Assembly (NCBI RefSeq): GCF_003938655.1 | Contig: NZ_RJJT01000012.1 | Location: 62,001-126,000, forward strand | DNA length: 64,000 bases | From: Rhizobium pisi | GTDB taxonomy: Bacteria > Pseudomonadota > Alphaproteobacteria > Rhizobiales > Rhizobiaceae | Reading direction: 5' to 3' | Shown here: in pieces, positions 8,899 through 18,169 of the stretch | Numbering within the stretch: position 1 is the first letter of the stretch | Layout: each line of letters opens with the position of its first letter | Translations under genes and position numbers: made by a program | Notes under the pieces: model-generated | The model's database searches: none | The model's input: the letters and a program-made list of their open reading frames with translations, nothing else | Told to the model about the DNA's origin: nothing

Positions 8899-9587
8899 TC
8901 GACTTCACCTTCTTTCTCGAGATCATTCCCGTCCTACTTGCCGGCCTGCCGTTGACCCTGCAGCTTACCGCAGCCTCGATGGGCATCGGTTTCCTACTGG
9001 CCCTGCTGCTTGCGCTTGCCCAACAGGGAAATCGCCGGATCGTGGTCTGGCCCATCCGTACCTTCGTCGCAGTCTTTCGCGGAACACCCCTGCTGGTGCA
9101 GATCTTCCTCATCTATTATGGTCTCGGTCAGTTCCGGCCGTGGCTTCAATTAATCGGAGCCTGGCCGCTGTTCCGCGAGCCTTACTGGTGCGCCATCATC
9201 GCGCTCAGTCTCAATGAAGCCGCCTATGGAAGCGAGATCCTGCGCGGCGCAATAAAAGCTGTGCCGCGCGGCTTGGTCGAGGCAGCTACAGCTTCGGGCA
9301 TGTCGAAGCTTCTGACGCTGCGCCTGATTGTTCTGCCTCTGGCCCTGCGCCAGGCGATCCCGAATTACAGCAACGAGATCATTCTCATGGTCAAGGGCAC
9401 GTCGCTGGCCTCGATCATCACCCTCATGGAGGTCACCGGCATCGCTCAAGACCTGATCTCGCAAACCTATCGGGCCGTCGAGGTCTTCGTCGCCGCCGGC
9501 GCCATCTATCTCACCCTCAACTTTGCAATCATCTCGGCGCTGAATGCGCTCGAAGCCTGGCTCACGCCCTATCGGGCGCGGGCCTGA
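8895..9587 (+). CDS. Amino-acid ABC transporter permease (HisM-like)
   Basis: A 230-residue permease beginning MIDFTFFLEIIPVLLAGLP. The ATG at 8895 overlaps the previous stop by 4 bases, which decides the start over an upstream in-frame opening. The conserved VFRGTPLLVQIFLIYYGLGQ and the EAA loop VEAATASGMSKLLTLRLIVLP are present. No HisP/GlnQ-type ATPase follows: the next gene is a gamma-glutamyltranspeptidase homologue. The importer must therefore borrow an ATPase encoded elsewhere. Confidence 0.92.
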   Translation: MIDFTFFLEIIPVLLAGLPLTLQLTAASMGIGFLLALLLALAQQGNRRIVVWPIRTFVAVFRGTPLLVQIFLIYYGLGQFRPWLQLIGAWPLFREPYWCAIIALSLNEAAYGSEILRGAIKAVPRGLVEAATASGMSKLLTLRLIVLPLALRQAIPNYSNEIILMVKGTSLASIITLMEVTGIAQDLISQTYRAVEVFVAAGAIYLTLNFAIISALNALEAWLTPYRARA

Positions 9588-9625
9588 GACATACCTTGCT
9601 GCCAATGACCAGGAGAATGAACCAA

Positions 9626-11218
9626 ATGCGCAACTTCGAGAAGCCGACACGATCCGTTGCCGTGTCGCGCCACGCGATGGCGGCGACCTCGCACCCTTCA
9701 GCGACGCTTGCGGCGCTGCAGGTCATGGAAGGCGGCGGCAATGCCATGGATGCCGCCATTACCGCGTGCGCAGTGCAATGCGTCGTCGAACCGGGCTCGA
9801 CGGGCATCGGCGGCGACTGTTTTGCACTTTATGCGCCCGGCGGGTCAGACAAGGTCATTGCCTACAATGGCTCGGGCCGCACTCCGGCCGCGCTGACGGC
9901 CGACTGGTTTGACGAGCGAGGGCTGACGGAGGTGCCACGCCAGTCGCCCGCTGCGGTCACTATCCCCGGGGCGATCGACGCGTGGACACGCCTGCATGCC
10001 GATCACGGCCAACTCCCTTTCGCTGACGTGCTGGCGCCGGCAATCCGCCTTGCCGAAGGTGGTTATGCGATCACGCCACGCGTCCATCGCGATTGGTCGT
10101 TGGAAGAAAAACTGCTTGCCGCCGACGCGACGGCAGCGCGGATCTTCCTTCCTGGCGGGCGGACGCCAAAGATCGGCGAGGTGCATCGGCAGCCGGAGCT
10201 GGCGGAAACCCTGAAGCGCGTCGCCGCCGAGGGGCGCGACGGCTTCTATGGTGGTCCCGTCGCCGAGGACATAGTCGCCCATCTGCGTTCCCTGGGCGGG
10301 CTTCACACGATGGAAGACTTCGCCAACGCCCGCGGTGAGTATGTAGCCCCTGTCACCACCGACTTTCGCGGCTATACGATTCACGAATGCCCGCCCAACG
10401 GCCAGGGCATCATCGCGCTCCTGATCCTCAACATCCTGAGCCGCTTCGACGCTCACGGCGACCCGCAATCGCCGGACCGGCTGCATATCGAGATCGAGGC
10501 AACACGCCTGGCCTATGCCGCCCGTGATGCCTGGATCGCCGATCCGGACAAGGCGGAAGTACCAGTCGATGAGTTGCTGTCGGATGCGTTGGCCGACAGG
10601 CTCGCGGCGATGATCGACTTGAGGAAAGCGCTGACCGACCTGCCGCCGTTCGAAATGCCGCTTCATCGCGACACCGTCTATATCTCGGTCGTCGACCGTG
10701 ACCGCAATGCCGTGAGCTTCATCAATTCGATCTTCGACAGTTTCGGCACAGGCCTCGTGGCGCCACGTTCTGGCGTTATTCTGCATAATCGCGGCCAGAG
10801 CTTCTCGCTCAAACCCGGCCATCCGAACCGTGTTGGCCCGTCGAAGCGGCCGCTGCACACGATCATCCCGGGTATGGTGACCCGCAACGGCCGGGTGGAG
10901 ATGCCCTTCGGCGTGATGGGCGGCTATTATCAGGCGCTTGGCCATGCGCATCTGATCTCCAAGGTTCTCGATTACGGGATGGATATGCAGGAGGCGATCG
11001 ATATGCCGCGCGTAATGCCCACGTCCGAAGGAACGAGAGTGGAGGCCGAGCACACGCTTGACGGCGCGACAAAAGCCGAACTCGAACGGCGGGGCTTCAC
11101 CTTCTCTCCCGCAGCGGACCCGATCGGCGGCGCACAGGCAATCCGCATCGACTGGGATAACGGCACACTCACCGGCGCATCGGAACCACGGAAAGACGGA
11201 ATTGCGCTGGGAATCTGA
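9626..11218 (+). CDS. Gamma-glutamyltranspeptidase family protein
   Basis: A 530-residue Ntn-hydrolase homologue of gamma-glutamyltransferases (Ggt/YwrD type). The N-terminal region (ATSHPSATLAALQVMEGGGNAMDAA, given here in part) and GSTGIGGDCFALY are typical. The expected autoprocessing threonine lies in RDTVYISVVDRD, which starts the small subunit, and the small-subunit FGVMGGYYQ region follows. The ATG at 9626 has AGGAGA nine bases upstream. No secretion signal is seen, so the enzyme is probably cytoplasmic. It sits directly after the amino-acid permeases, suggesting hydrolysis of an imported gamma-glutamyl or similar amide; the substrate is inferred only. Confidence 0.88.
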   Translation: MRNFEKPTRSVAVSRHAMAATSHPSATLAALQVMEGGGNAMDAAITACAVQCVVEPGSTGIGGDCFALYAPGGSDKVIAYNGSGRTPAALTADWFDERGLTEVPRQSPAAVTIPGAIDAWTRLHADHGQLPFADVLAPAIRLAEGGYAITPRVHRDWSLEEKLLAADATAARIFLPGGRTPKIGEVHRQPELAETLKRVAAEGRDGFYGGPVAEDIVAHLRSLGGLHTMEDFANARGEYVAPVTTDFRGYTIHECPPNGQGIIALLILNILSRFDAHGDPQSPDRLHIEIEATRLAYAARDAWIADPDKAEVPVDELLSDALADRLAAMIDLRKALTDLPPFEMPLHRDTVYISVVDRDRNAVSFINSIFDSFGTGLVAPRSGVILHNRGQSFSLKPGHPNRVGPSKRPLHTIIPGMVTRNGRVEMPFGVMGGYYQALGHAHLISKVLDYGMDMQEAIDMPRVMPTSEGTRVEAEHTLDGATKAELERRGFTFSPAADPIGGAQAIRIDWDNGTLTGASEPRKDGIALGI

Positions 11219-11268
11219 GGATTTTGGCCTCCACAATTATGTTGCACCAGCTCAGCGGAAGGAACGAT

Positions 11269-11853
11269 ATGACGCGCGCAATCCTCGTGATCGACGTTCA
11301 AAAAGCCTATGCCGATCCGGCTTCGCCCTTGCATTGCGTCGGCAATGCCGACGTGATCGCCAACATCAACGCTATCGTGACCGCGGCGGAAACGGCGGGC
11401 GACGTCGTGGTTCACATCCGCCATGTCCATCGCGCGGATGGCTCGGATGCCGGCCGAATGTTCGATTTCAGCGGCGAGGTGGGCGAACTAGGATTTGTCG
11501 CGGGCACCGAAGAAGTCGATGATGACCCGAGACTCAGGCTTCCCGCCGGCGCCCTGATGATCAGCAAGCAGCGCTATTCCAGCTTCGTGGGCACAGGTCT
11601 CGACCGGATGCTGCGGGAAAGGTCGATACACCGGATCGTTGTGACCGGATTCATGACCAATTTCTGCTGTGAGGCAACCGCGAGGCATGGGCATGATCTC
11701 GACTACTTCGTTGATTTCCCCGTCGACGCGACCGGGTGCCCCGACCTGTCCGAAACGGTAACGCAGGACACGATCAGGGCAGGCACGTCCGCGACCCTGG
11801 CCGCTGGCTTCGCAAGAGTCGTGACGACAGCCGAATGGCTGGCAGTATCCTGA
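11269..11853 (+). CDS. Isochorismatase-family cysteine hydrolase
   Basis: A 194-residue alpha/beta hydrolase of the isochorismatase/nicotinamidase fold. The catalytic triad can be placed: Asp in LVIDVQKAY, Lys in ISKQRYSSF and Cys in FMTNFCCEATAR, where the family has the nucleophile. The ATG at 11269 follows GGAAGGAACGAT; an upstream in-frame start at 11224 overlaps nothing useful. It lies 50 bases after the transpeptidase homologue and probably hydrolyses an amide (carbamoyl or ureido compound) in the same pathway. Confidence 0.88.
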   Translation: MTRAILVIDVQKAYADPASPLHCVGNADVIANINAIVTAAETAGDVVVHIRHVHRADGSDAGRMFDFSGEVGELGFVAGTEEVDDDPRLRLPAGALMISKQRYSSFVGTGLDRMLRERSIHRIVVTGFMTNFCCEATARHGHDLDYFVDFPVDATGCPDLSETVTQDTIRAGTSATLAAGFARVVTTAEWLAVS

Positions 11854-11918
11854 GCCCGATGAGTGGACACTAGCACCTCCGGCCCGGTCCCACACTTTGA
11901 ACGGATAGTCGAAAGACA

Positions 11919-12860
11919 ATGATCAAACGCAAACTAGGCCATTCCGGCCTCTCCATCGCTCCCTTGGTACTGGGCGGCAATGTCTTCGGCTGGAACGTCG
12001 ACGAACAGACGGGGTTCCGCCTGCTCGACGCTTTCGTCGATCACGGCTTCAACGCCATCGATACGGCCGATGTCTATTCCAACTGGGCGCCCGGCAATCT
12101 GGGGGGCGAATCCGAATCGATGATCGGCCGCTGGCTCAAGGCACGCCCGGGCATGCGCGAGCGGGTGGTGATCTTCACGAAGGTGGGTTCCGATATGGGC
12201 GGCAACGGCCGGAAGGGCCTGTCGCGTCGGTGGGTCCTTGAGGCCGTCGAGCACTCCCTCCACAGGCTCGGAACTGATGTTATTGACCTCTATTTCGCAC
12301 ATCAGCCGGATCCCGAGACGCCCCAGGAAGAGACACTCTCGGCCTTCGACGGGCTGCTTCAGGCCGGCAAGATCCGATCGATCGGCGCGTCTAATTTCGA
12401 CGCGGACCAGATGCAGGCGGCCTTTGCCCTCGCCGTAGACGGCTTGCCTCGCTACACAGTCCTCCAGCCCGAATACAATCTGTACGATCGTTCGGGCTTT
12501 GAAGGGCCGATGCAGGAACTCTGCGTGCAGCAAGGCATCGCCGCGGTCACCTATTTCAGCCTCGCCTCCGGCTTTCTCTCTGGAAAATATCGCAACAGGG
12601 CGGACCTATCGCGTTCGGTCCGTGGGGAGGATGTCGAGAAGTATCTTACGCCCCGCGGTTTCGCCCTTCTCGACGCTCTTCAAGCAGTGGCGGATAGGTA
12701 CGACGCAAGCCTCAGCGAGATCGCGCTCGCATGGCTGATGGCCCAGCCGGCGGTGGCTGCACCCATCGCCTCAGCAACGAAGCCCGAGCACGTCGACAGT
12801 TTCGCCCGGGCCGCCGCGCTTCAGTTGACCGCCGAGGATCTTACGCAACTCGCCGTCTGA
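11919..12860 (+). CDS. Aldo/keto reductase
   Basis: A 313-residue NADPH-dependent reductase of the aldo/keto reductase barrel family. The catalytic Asp and Tyr lie in AIDTADVYSNW, the Lys in VIFTKVGSDM and the His in YFAHQPDPET. The C-terminal cofactor region contains PIASATKPEHVD. It resembles YajO/Tas-type and L-glyceraldehyde-3-phosphate reductase-like members. It is the last clear gene of the second + strand operon, 65 bases after the isochorismatase-family gene; its carbonyl substrate is unknown. Confidence 0.9.
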   Translation: MIKRKLGHSGLSIAPLVLGGNVFGWNVDEQTGFRLLDAFVDHGFNAIDTADVYSNWAPGNLGGESESMIGRWLKARPGMRERVVIFTKVGSDMGGNGRKGLSRRWVLEAVEHSLHRLGTDVIDLYFAHQPDPETPQEETLSAFDGLLQAGKIRSIGASNFDADQMQAAFALAVDGLPRYTVLQPEYNLYDRSGFEGPMQELCVQQGIAAVTYFSLASGFLSGKYRNRADLSRSVRGEDVEKYLTPRGFALLDALQAVADRYDASLSEIALAWLMAQPAVAAPIASATKPEHVDSFARAAALQLTAEDLTQLAV

Positions 12861-13100
12861 TGTACCAATCGCAGCTGGCGAGAATTACGTCCAACCAGAA
12901 GGCCCGAGATCCAGCTGTCCTACCGGTTGTCTGACCCCGCAGGGAACGATGAACATTCCTTTTGAGGGCCTAAAAAATAGGCGCCACTAGGAAACAGGGG
13001 AGGATAGAGACCGGTAGGTCGACCATGCTACCAGAGCAATTTATTGATCAGCCTGTTTGGCGCAAGCTGCGATCAGAAAGCCATCGCGTGGAGCATAAGA

Positions 13101-14528
13101 ATGAGCGATTTGGAACTCTGCTATTTGCCGGCCACCGAAGCTCTCGCGGCGTTTCGAAACGGAAGTTTGTCACCGGTCGAGCTTCTGAACGCACAATTGG
13201 CGCGCATTGCTGAGATCGGCTCCGACATTAATGCATTTTCATTCCTCTATGCGGACGACGCGATTGCCGCGGCAAGAGAGGCTGAGCGGCGATACCGCCG
13301 CGGCGAAAAGGTGCGGCCACTGGAGGGTATTCCGGTGGCCATCAAAGATGAGAGCCTGATTGCTGGCAAGATCACGACATTTGGTTCGTTGATCTTCAAA
13401 GAGGAGGTCGCTTCTGTAACATCGCCGGTGAACGAGCATCTTATCAATGCCGGGGCGGTCATCATGGGCCGCACCACAACGCCCGAGTTTTCATGCGCCG
13501 GCTTTACCCATTCGCGCCTATGGGGCGTTACACGCAATCCCTGGAACCGTGAATTCACCACCGGCGGCTCGTCCGGCGGTTCCGCGGCGGCACTGGCAGC
13601 GGGGTTCACGACCCTCGCTTCCGGTTCAGACATCGGTGGGTCTATTCGCATTCCTGCGTCGGCTTGCGGGTTGGTCGGCTACAAGCCGCCATATGGTCGG
13701 AATGCCGATCTCGCTCCCTTCGGCTTCGATTTTTACAACCATCCCGGTCCGCTTGCTCGCAGCGTTGCCGACTGCATTCTGATGCAAAACGTTATGAGTG
13801 GGCCCCACCCCCTCGACGTGGTCTCTCTCCGGCCGAAAATCGAAATAGCGAACCAATTTGCGGACCTGAAATCGAAGCGGATCGCCTACTCTATCGATCT
13901 CGGCTTCAAACAGGTGAGCGAGGATGTGCGGAAGAATACCCTAGACGCAATTGGCCGTCTCAGAGACATGGGCGCCGAAGTCGTCGAGGTCGATCTCGGC
14001 TGGACCCTGAGCGCGGAGGACGCGGCGCGAGATTATCTCGCGTCGATCTTTGGGACATGGGTCGCGCAATATCTCGACACGCATGGCGACGAGCTAAGCG
14101 GCTATACCCGCTCCTTCGCACAAAGCGCTCGTGCTAAGGGGATGAGAGAGTACCTCAGATCTCTCGAGCTCGCCGGCGAGATGTACGGGACTTTTGGCCC
14201 GATGATGGAGAACTTTGACGCCTTCATTTGCCCAACCCTGGCGCTCCCAGCCGTGAGTGCGGATTTCGAACCTTCGAACGGACTTCAGATCAACGGTCAG
14301 GATGTCGAGCCGATGCTCGGCTGGCTGATGACCCATCCCTTCAACACGCTCAGCCGTTGCCCGGTCGTCAGCGTACCCTCGGGGCGCGCTCCAAGCGGAG
14401 TGCCTACCGGAATTCAGATCGTTGGCAAGACCTATTGCGATCAGGACGTATTGAGCATTGCGCTTGCCTATGAAGCCGAAATTGGAGCATGGTACGGGAG
14501 CGACCAGCGACGTCCGATGTTGGGCTAG
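13101..14528 (+). CDS. Amidase (amidase signature family)
   Basis: A 475-residue amidase signature enzyme (GatA/AtzF/6-aminohexanoate-cyclic-dimer hydrolase type). The Ser-cisSer-Lys triad is visible: Lys in GIPVAIKDE, cis-Ser in GGSSGGSAAALAAG and the nucleophile Ser in GSDIGGSIRIPAS. ATG 13101 follows GGAGCATAAGA and begins MSDLELCYLPATEAL, the usual N-terminus. GatB and GatC are absent, so it is a catabolic amidase, not the tRNA amidotransferase. It stands 240 bases after the reductase, with no recognisable gene between. Confidence 0.9.
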   Translation: MSDLELCYLPATEALAAFRNGSLSPVELLNAQLARIAEIGSDINAFSFLYADDAIAAAREAERRYRRGEKVRPLEGIPVAIKDESLIAGKITTFGSLIFKEEVASVTSPVNEHLINAGAVIMGRTTTPEFSCAGFTHSRLWGVTRNPWNREFTTGGSSGGSAAALAAGFTTLASGSDIGGSIRIPASACGLVGYKPPYGRNADLAPFGFDFYNHPGPLARSVADCILMQNVMSGPHPLDVVSLRPKIEIANQFADLKSKRIAYSIDLGFKQVSEDVRKNTLDAIGRLRDMGAEVVEVDLGWTLSAEDAARDYLASIFGTWVAQYLDTHGDELSGYTRSFAQSARAKGMREYLRSLELAGEMYGTFGPMMENFDAFICPTLALPAVSADFEPSNGLQINGQDVEPMLGWLMTHPFNTLSRCPVVSVPSGRAPSGVPTGIQIVGKTYCDQDVLSIALAYEAEIGAWYGSDQRRPMLG

Positions 14529-14728
14529 TCGCATTTCTGGTTGTGATTGCTACGCGGCTCTGCTGCGACCGGCCAAAGCAGTTCGTAGCGAAATGCCATT
14601 CCGGGATTCGTTTACTACACGGCCGAGCTGGTGCAGTATCGCAATGCTAAAGCTTCTTTCACGCATAGGCTTGACCGGCTTTTTCAAAGTGTAACTGGAG
14701 GTATGCGGGACGTGTATTTTGAGACATC

Positions 14729-15490
14729 TTGCGCGAGACCATCAGTGTCAGCACGGAGCAAGCGTTTTCCGCGCCCGAAGGAAGCGTGATCTTTTATTAC
14801 TACCCGAAACTCGACGAAAGTGAGCTGGCTTGCGGCGAGAAAGCGCTCGGCGTCTCGGGCTTCGCTCTAAATTGGACCAATCGCATCGGCTTCATGGATG
14901 CTGGTAGTGATTTGCTGATGCTCGTTCTGAGACGCGACGCGATATGCGATGAAGACTACAAAAGCAAAGCGCACCTTGTCGAAGCTCCATTGGAACCTGC
15001 GGCATTTCTCGCAGATTGGCTGCTATCGCTGCTCAAAGCCGCGAGCCAACAAACATACCCTTACGCCAGGGAAAACGTCGATGACGTGCTCGCGGACGTG
15101 ATCACGGATCGTTTCGAGTTTCTTTTCCAGAAAAGCGTCGTTTGCGAAACACCGCAAATAGCTGAGGCCGAAAAAATCTATAAGAAAATGCGCGACAGGA
15201 TTTTCGATGGGCCGGACAGGCCGCATACGGTAAGATCGCTGTCGCGTGACCTCGGTGTATCGGCCTTCGATCTCAGGGCGTCCTGCCAGAGTTTCTCGCA
15301 GATCCCCCTCGAGAGGATGCTGACTTTGCTTCGGCTTAATGGGGCGCGTCGCGACCTGCTGCGCGCCCGTTGCGCGCCGCGGAAGGTTTCGGACATTGCC
15401 ATGGACTGGGGCTTCTTTCACTGGAGCCGCTTTGCGTTCCGCTACAGGTCGCTTTTCGGCGAGACGCCGTCTGAAACGCTGAGGGGTTAA
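14729..15490 (+). CDS. AraC-family regulator, N-terminus uncertain
   Basis: The last 90 of 253 codons form an AraC/XylS DNA-binding domain (RSLSRDLGVSAFDLRASCQSF, then VSDIAMDWGFFHWSRFAFRYRSLFGETPSE, abbreviated here to its key parts). The N-terminal 150 residues resemble the AraC-binding-like sensor half but are short for the family (usually about 310-330 residues in total). The only available start is a TTG just after an in-frame stop. In the next frame an ATG at 14703 and a GGAGG at 14697 open a reading frame that runs past this point, so a 5' frameshift or truncation is possible. It ends facing the polyamine operon and may control it. Confidence 0.7.
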   Translation: MRETISVSTEQAFSAPEGSVIFYYYPKLDESELACGEKALGVSGFALNWTNRIGFMDAGSDLLMLVLRRDAICDEDYKSKAHLVEAPLEPAAFLADWLLSLLKAASQQTYPYARENVDDVLADVITDRFEFLFQKSVVCETPQIAEAEKIYKKMRDRIFDGPDRPHTVRSLSRDLGVSAFDLRASCQSFSQIPLERMLTLLRLNGARRDLLRARCAPRKVSDIAMDWGFFHWSRFAFRYRSLFGETPSETLRG

Positions 15491-15517
15491 ATTCACCGGG
15501 TTACTCAAGAAGCCGCG

Positions 15518-15548
15518 GCACTTGCTCCGCTCCTCGCCGCGCAAGTGC
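15518..15548. terminator. Hairpin between convergent genes, possible bidirectional terminator
   Basis: GCACTTGC (15518-15525) pairs perfectly with GCAAGTGC (15541-15548) across a 15-base loop. It sits between the AraC gene and the end of the convergent aldehyde dehydrogenase gene. No T tract follows on either strand, so termination is inferred from position only. Confidence 0.35.
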
Positions 15549-15605
15549 GCACGGGACATCTCCGCGTGGCGAGTACACCGGATTTCAATTGTCAGAGGGA
15601 GGCGC

Positions 15606-17039
15606 TCACGCCCCCCAACCCACTATCCCCTTGACCTCCATAAAGTCGCGAATTCCCCAATGGCTGTATTCGCGGCCGTTTCCGGATTGCTTGTAACCAC
15701 CGAAGGGCGCATGGGTGTCCCACGGCGCATAGTTGACGTAAACTGCCCCCGCCCGCAGTTTCCGGGCGACCGCTCTCGCCCTCTCCAGATTGCCGCCCTG
15801 CACGTAGGCGGCCAGACCATAGATCGAGTCGTTTGCAATCCCTACTGCGTCCGCCTCCGTGTCATAGGGAATGATCGAGAGGACCGGACCAAAAATTTCC
15901 TCTCGGGCAATCGTCATCTCCGGCGTCACACCGCCAAAGATCGTGGGCTTTGCGTAATAGCCAATATCCAGCCCCTCCGGCTTACCCAGTCCGCCTGCAA
16001 CCAGAATGGCGCCTTCTTCTACGCCGACACCAATCAACCCCTGAATCTTGTCGAATTGCTGCTGGCTGATCACCGGCCCCATATCAGTATTTTCAGATAA
16101 GGGATCTCCGACGCGCGTGGCGGCCGCGGCCCGTTTCGCGATCTCAAGCGCCTCGGCATGGCGCTTGGCCGGGACCAGAAGGCGAGTCGGCGCATCGCAG
16201 GATTGGCCCGAATTGCTGAAACACGCTTCGACGCCCTTGATGACCGCGTCCTCCAGGTCAGCGTCAGCCAGCACGATATTGGCTGACTTCCCGCCCAGTT
16301 CCTGAGCCACACGCTTGACCGTCTCCGCAGCCGTCTTGGCGACAATGATGCCTGCACGGGTCGATCCCGTGAAAGACACCATATCGACCCGAGGATGACC
16401 TGCGAGATACTGTCCGACGACAGGCCCCGTGCCATTGATCAGGTTGAAGACGCCTTTGGGTACTCCAGCTTCTTCAAGCACTTCCGCGAAGATCATCGCG
16501 CTGAGAGGCGCCAGTTCGGATGGCTTCAGCACGACTGTGCAGCCCGCTGCGAGAGCCGGCGCAACTTTGCAAACGATTTGGTTTAGCGGCCAATTCCACG
16601 GCGTGATAAGCGCGCAAACGCCGATAGGCTCCCAAGTGATCATCGAGCTTCCGTTGTGCTCGTCGAAGCTGAATGCTTCAAGAGCCTCGATTGTCGATTC
16701 CAAATGAATCTGTCCCGCCCAGGCTTGCGCCTCGCGCGAAAATTTCAAAGGTGCACCGAGTTCGGTGCTGACGGCCTGCGCGATATCTTCGTAGCGATCA
16801 TTGTAGCATCGTAGAACATTGCGCAGGAGTTCCAACCTCTCGCTCTTGCTTGTCTGCGAGAAAGTCGGGAAGGCCTCGAAGGCCGCTTGCACGGCCAAGT
16901 CGGCGTCTTCGATGGTGCCGATCGCGATCTGCATGAACGGATGTTCGTTTGCAGGATTGATCACGTCCATTCGGTCAGCGCCGCTCGGCATCACCCATCG
17001 ACCGTCGATATAGAATTTCAGTGCGTTGTCGGACTGCAT
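15606..17039 (-). CDS. Aldehyde dehydrogenase of polyamine operon
   Basis: A 477-residue NAD(P)+-dependent aldehyde dehydrogenase. The nucleotide-binding stretch IGVCALITPWNWPLNQ, catalytic Glu in QELGGKSANIV, catalytic Cys in SGQSCDAPTR and C-terminal FGGYKQSGNGREYS are intact. It is the last gene of the seven-gene - strand operon with the PotFGHI-like transporter, the aminotransferase and the deacetylase. In that setting it is likely to oxidise the aminoaldehyde produced by the aminotransferase (for example 4-aminobutanal to GABA); this is inferred from context. Confidence 0.9.
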   Translation of the reverse strand: MQSDNALKFYIDGRWVMPSGADRMDVINPANEHPFMQIAIGTIEDADLAVQAAFEAFPTFSQTSKSERLELLRNVLRCYNDRYEDIAQAVSTELGAPLKFSREAQAWAGQIHLESTIEALEAFSFDEHNGSSMITWEPIGVCALITPWNWPLNQIVCKVAPALAAGCTVVLKPSELAPLSAMIFAEVLEEAGVPKGVFNLINGTGPVVGQYLAGHPRVDMVSFTGSTRAGIIVAKTAAETVKRVAQELGGKSANIVLADADLEDAVIKGVEACFSNSGQSCDAPTRLLVPAKRHAEALEIAKRAAAATRVGDPLSENTDMGPVISQQQFDKIQGLIGVGVEEGAILVAGGLGKPEGLDIGYYAKPTIFGGVTPEMTIAREEIFGPVLSIIPYDTEADAVGIANDSIYGLAAYVQGGNLERARAVARKLRAGAVYVNYAPWDTHAPFGGYKQSGNGREYSHWGIRDFMEVKGIVGWGA

Positions 17040-17079
17040 GATTCCTCCAGTAACATTGTTGTTCGTTGCAGCCAGTGCC

Positions 17080-18120
17080 TCAACGGCGCCTGGCCTCCTC
17101 GTAGCCAGAAAGAACCCCGACGACGTTTACGCCGATGTCTTCGACGGCATAGCCGCCCTCCAGGACGAACAGGGTTTTCGTCCCAATGCCGGCCAGGTGG
17201 GCGCCAATAAGAGGAAAATGGCTGTGCGAAAGCCGGAAGCGACTGATCGGATCGCCCTCGAAGGTGTCAACGCCAAGGGAGATGACGACTACGTCAGGGC
17301 CACGCTGCCGAATGCTGCCAAGCGCGAATTCTAGTGCCCTCTCCCATTGCGCCCAGTCGGTGCCATCTGGGAGCGGTATGTTGAGGTTGCACCCTTCTCC
17401 GTGGCCAGAACCGCGTTCGTCCGCATAGCCAGCGAAGAACGGATAATCATTGCGGGGATCGGCGTGAAGGCTGATAACCTGAACGTCACCGCGCTCGTAG
17501 AAGATCTCTTGTGTGCCGTTTCCGTGGTGATAGTCGATGTCGAGGATTGTCACTCGCGAAGCGCCAGCGTCCAGCAGGCGTTGCGCGGCGATGGCGGCAT
17601 TGTTGAGGAAACAGTAGCCGCCATTGAAATCGGTTCCGGCGTGATGGCCGGGGGGACGGCAAAGGGCAAAACAAGCCTGTTCTCCCTCGATGATCAAATC
17701 CGCTGCAGTGAGGGCACTGTCGTGCGAAGCCTTGACGGCTTCCCAGGTGCCTTCGACAAAGCCCGTACTGGCATCGATCGAATATAGTCCAAGCAACGCG
17801 TCGATTGAGTCGGGCGCAACATCCTTATACCTGCCTCTCGCGGGCCAAGCGTAGGGAAGAGCTGTACCCGTGCGTCCGGCTTCCCGCCAAAACCGCCACG
17901 CCGACGCCAGAAAATCGACATACGCAGTCGAGTGGATCCGTTTGGCGGTCTCGAGGGATTGCGGCCGGGGGGCGAGGACGGGTCCGAGGCCCACCTCCTC
18001 GATCCGGCTCAATATGAACGTTGCGCGCGAGGTATTCTCATAACCTTCAACAACAGCGCCGTTGTAAAATTCGAACTGGCCCTGGTGTTCCTGTTGCCGC
18101 GGCGAGAAAATCGTTTTCAT
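17080..18120 (-). CDS. Acetylpolyamine amidohydrolase-like deacetylase (HDAC family)
   Basis: A 346-residue zinc hydrolase of the histone-deacetylase superfamily. The general-acid/base histidines lie in PPGHHAGTDFNGGYCFLNN, the zinc ligands in DIDYHHGNGTQEIFY and SLGVDTFEGDP, and the substrate aromatic region in HADPRNDYPFFAG. The N-terminal FSPRQQEHQGQFEF and the length match the acetylpolyamine amidohydrolase subgroup. It lies 40 bases before the aldehyde dehydrogenase and 50 after the permease. The likely role is deacetylation of imported N-acetylputrescine or related compounds to feed the aminotransferase. Confidence 0.87.
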   Translation of the reverse strand: MKTIFSPRQQEHQGQFEFYNGAVVEGYENTSRATFILSRIEEVGLGPVLAPRPQSLETAKRIHSTAYVDFLASAWRFWREAGRTGTALPYAWPARGRYKDVAPDSIDALLGLYSIDASTGFVEGTWEAVKASHDSALTAADLIIEGEQACFALCRPPGHHAGTDFNGGYCFLNNAAIAAQRLLDAGASRVTILDIDYHHGNGTQEIFYERGDVQVISLHADPRNDYPFFAGYADERGSGHGEGCNLNIPLPDGTDWAQWERALEFALGSIRQRGPDVVVISLGVDTFEGDPISRFRLSHSHFPLIGAHLAGIGTKTLFVLEGGYAVEDIGVNVVGVLSGYEEARRR

Positions 18121-18169
18121 CGAGCATTACCCACGATTCAAAGATCCGGACGGATCTGAGATTAAGAAT

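Noticed and set aside
9845..11236. 463-codon open frame on the - strand
   Set aside because: It is antisense to the gamma-glutamyltranspeptidase homologue, whose motifs are clear, and shows no protein-family signal.
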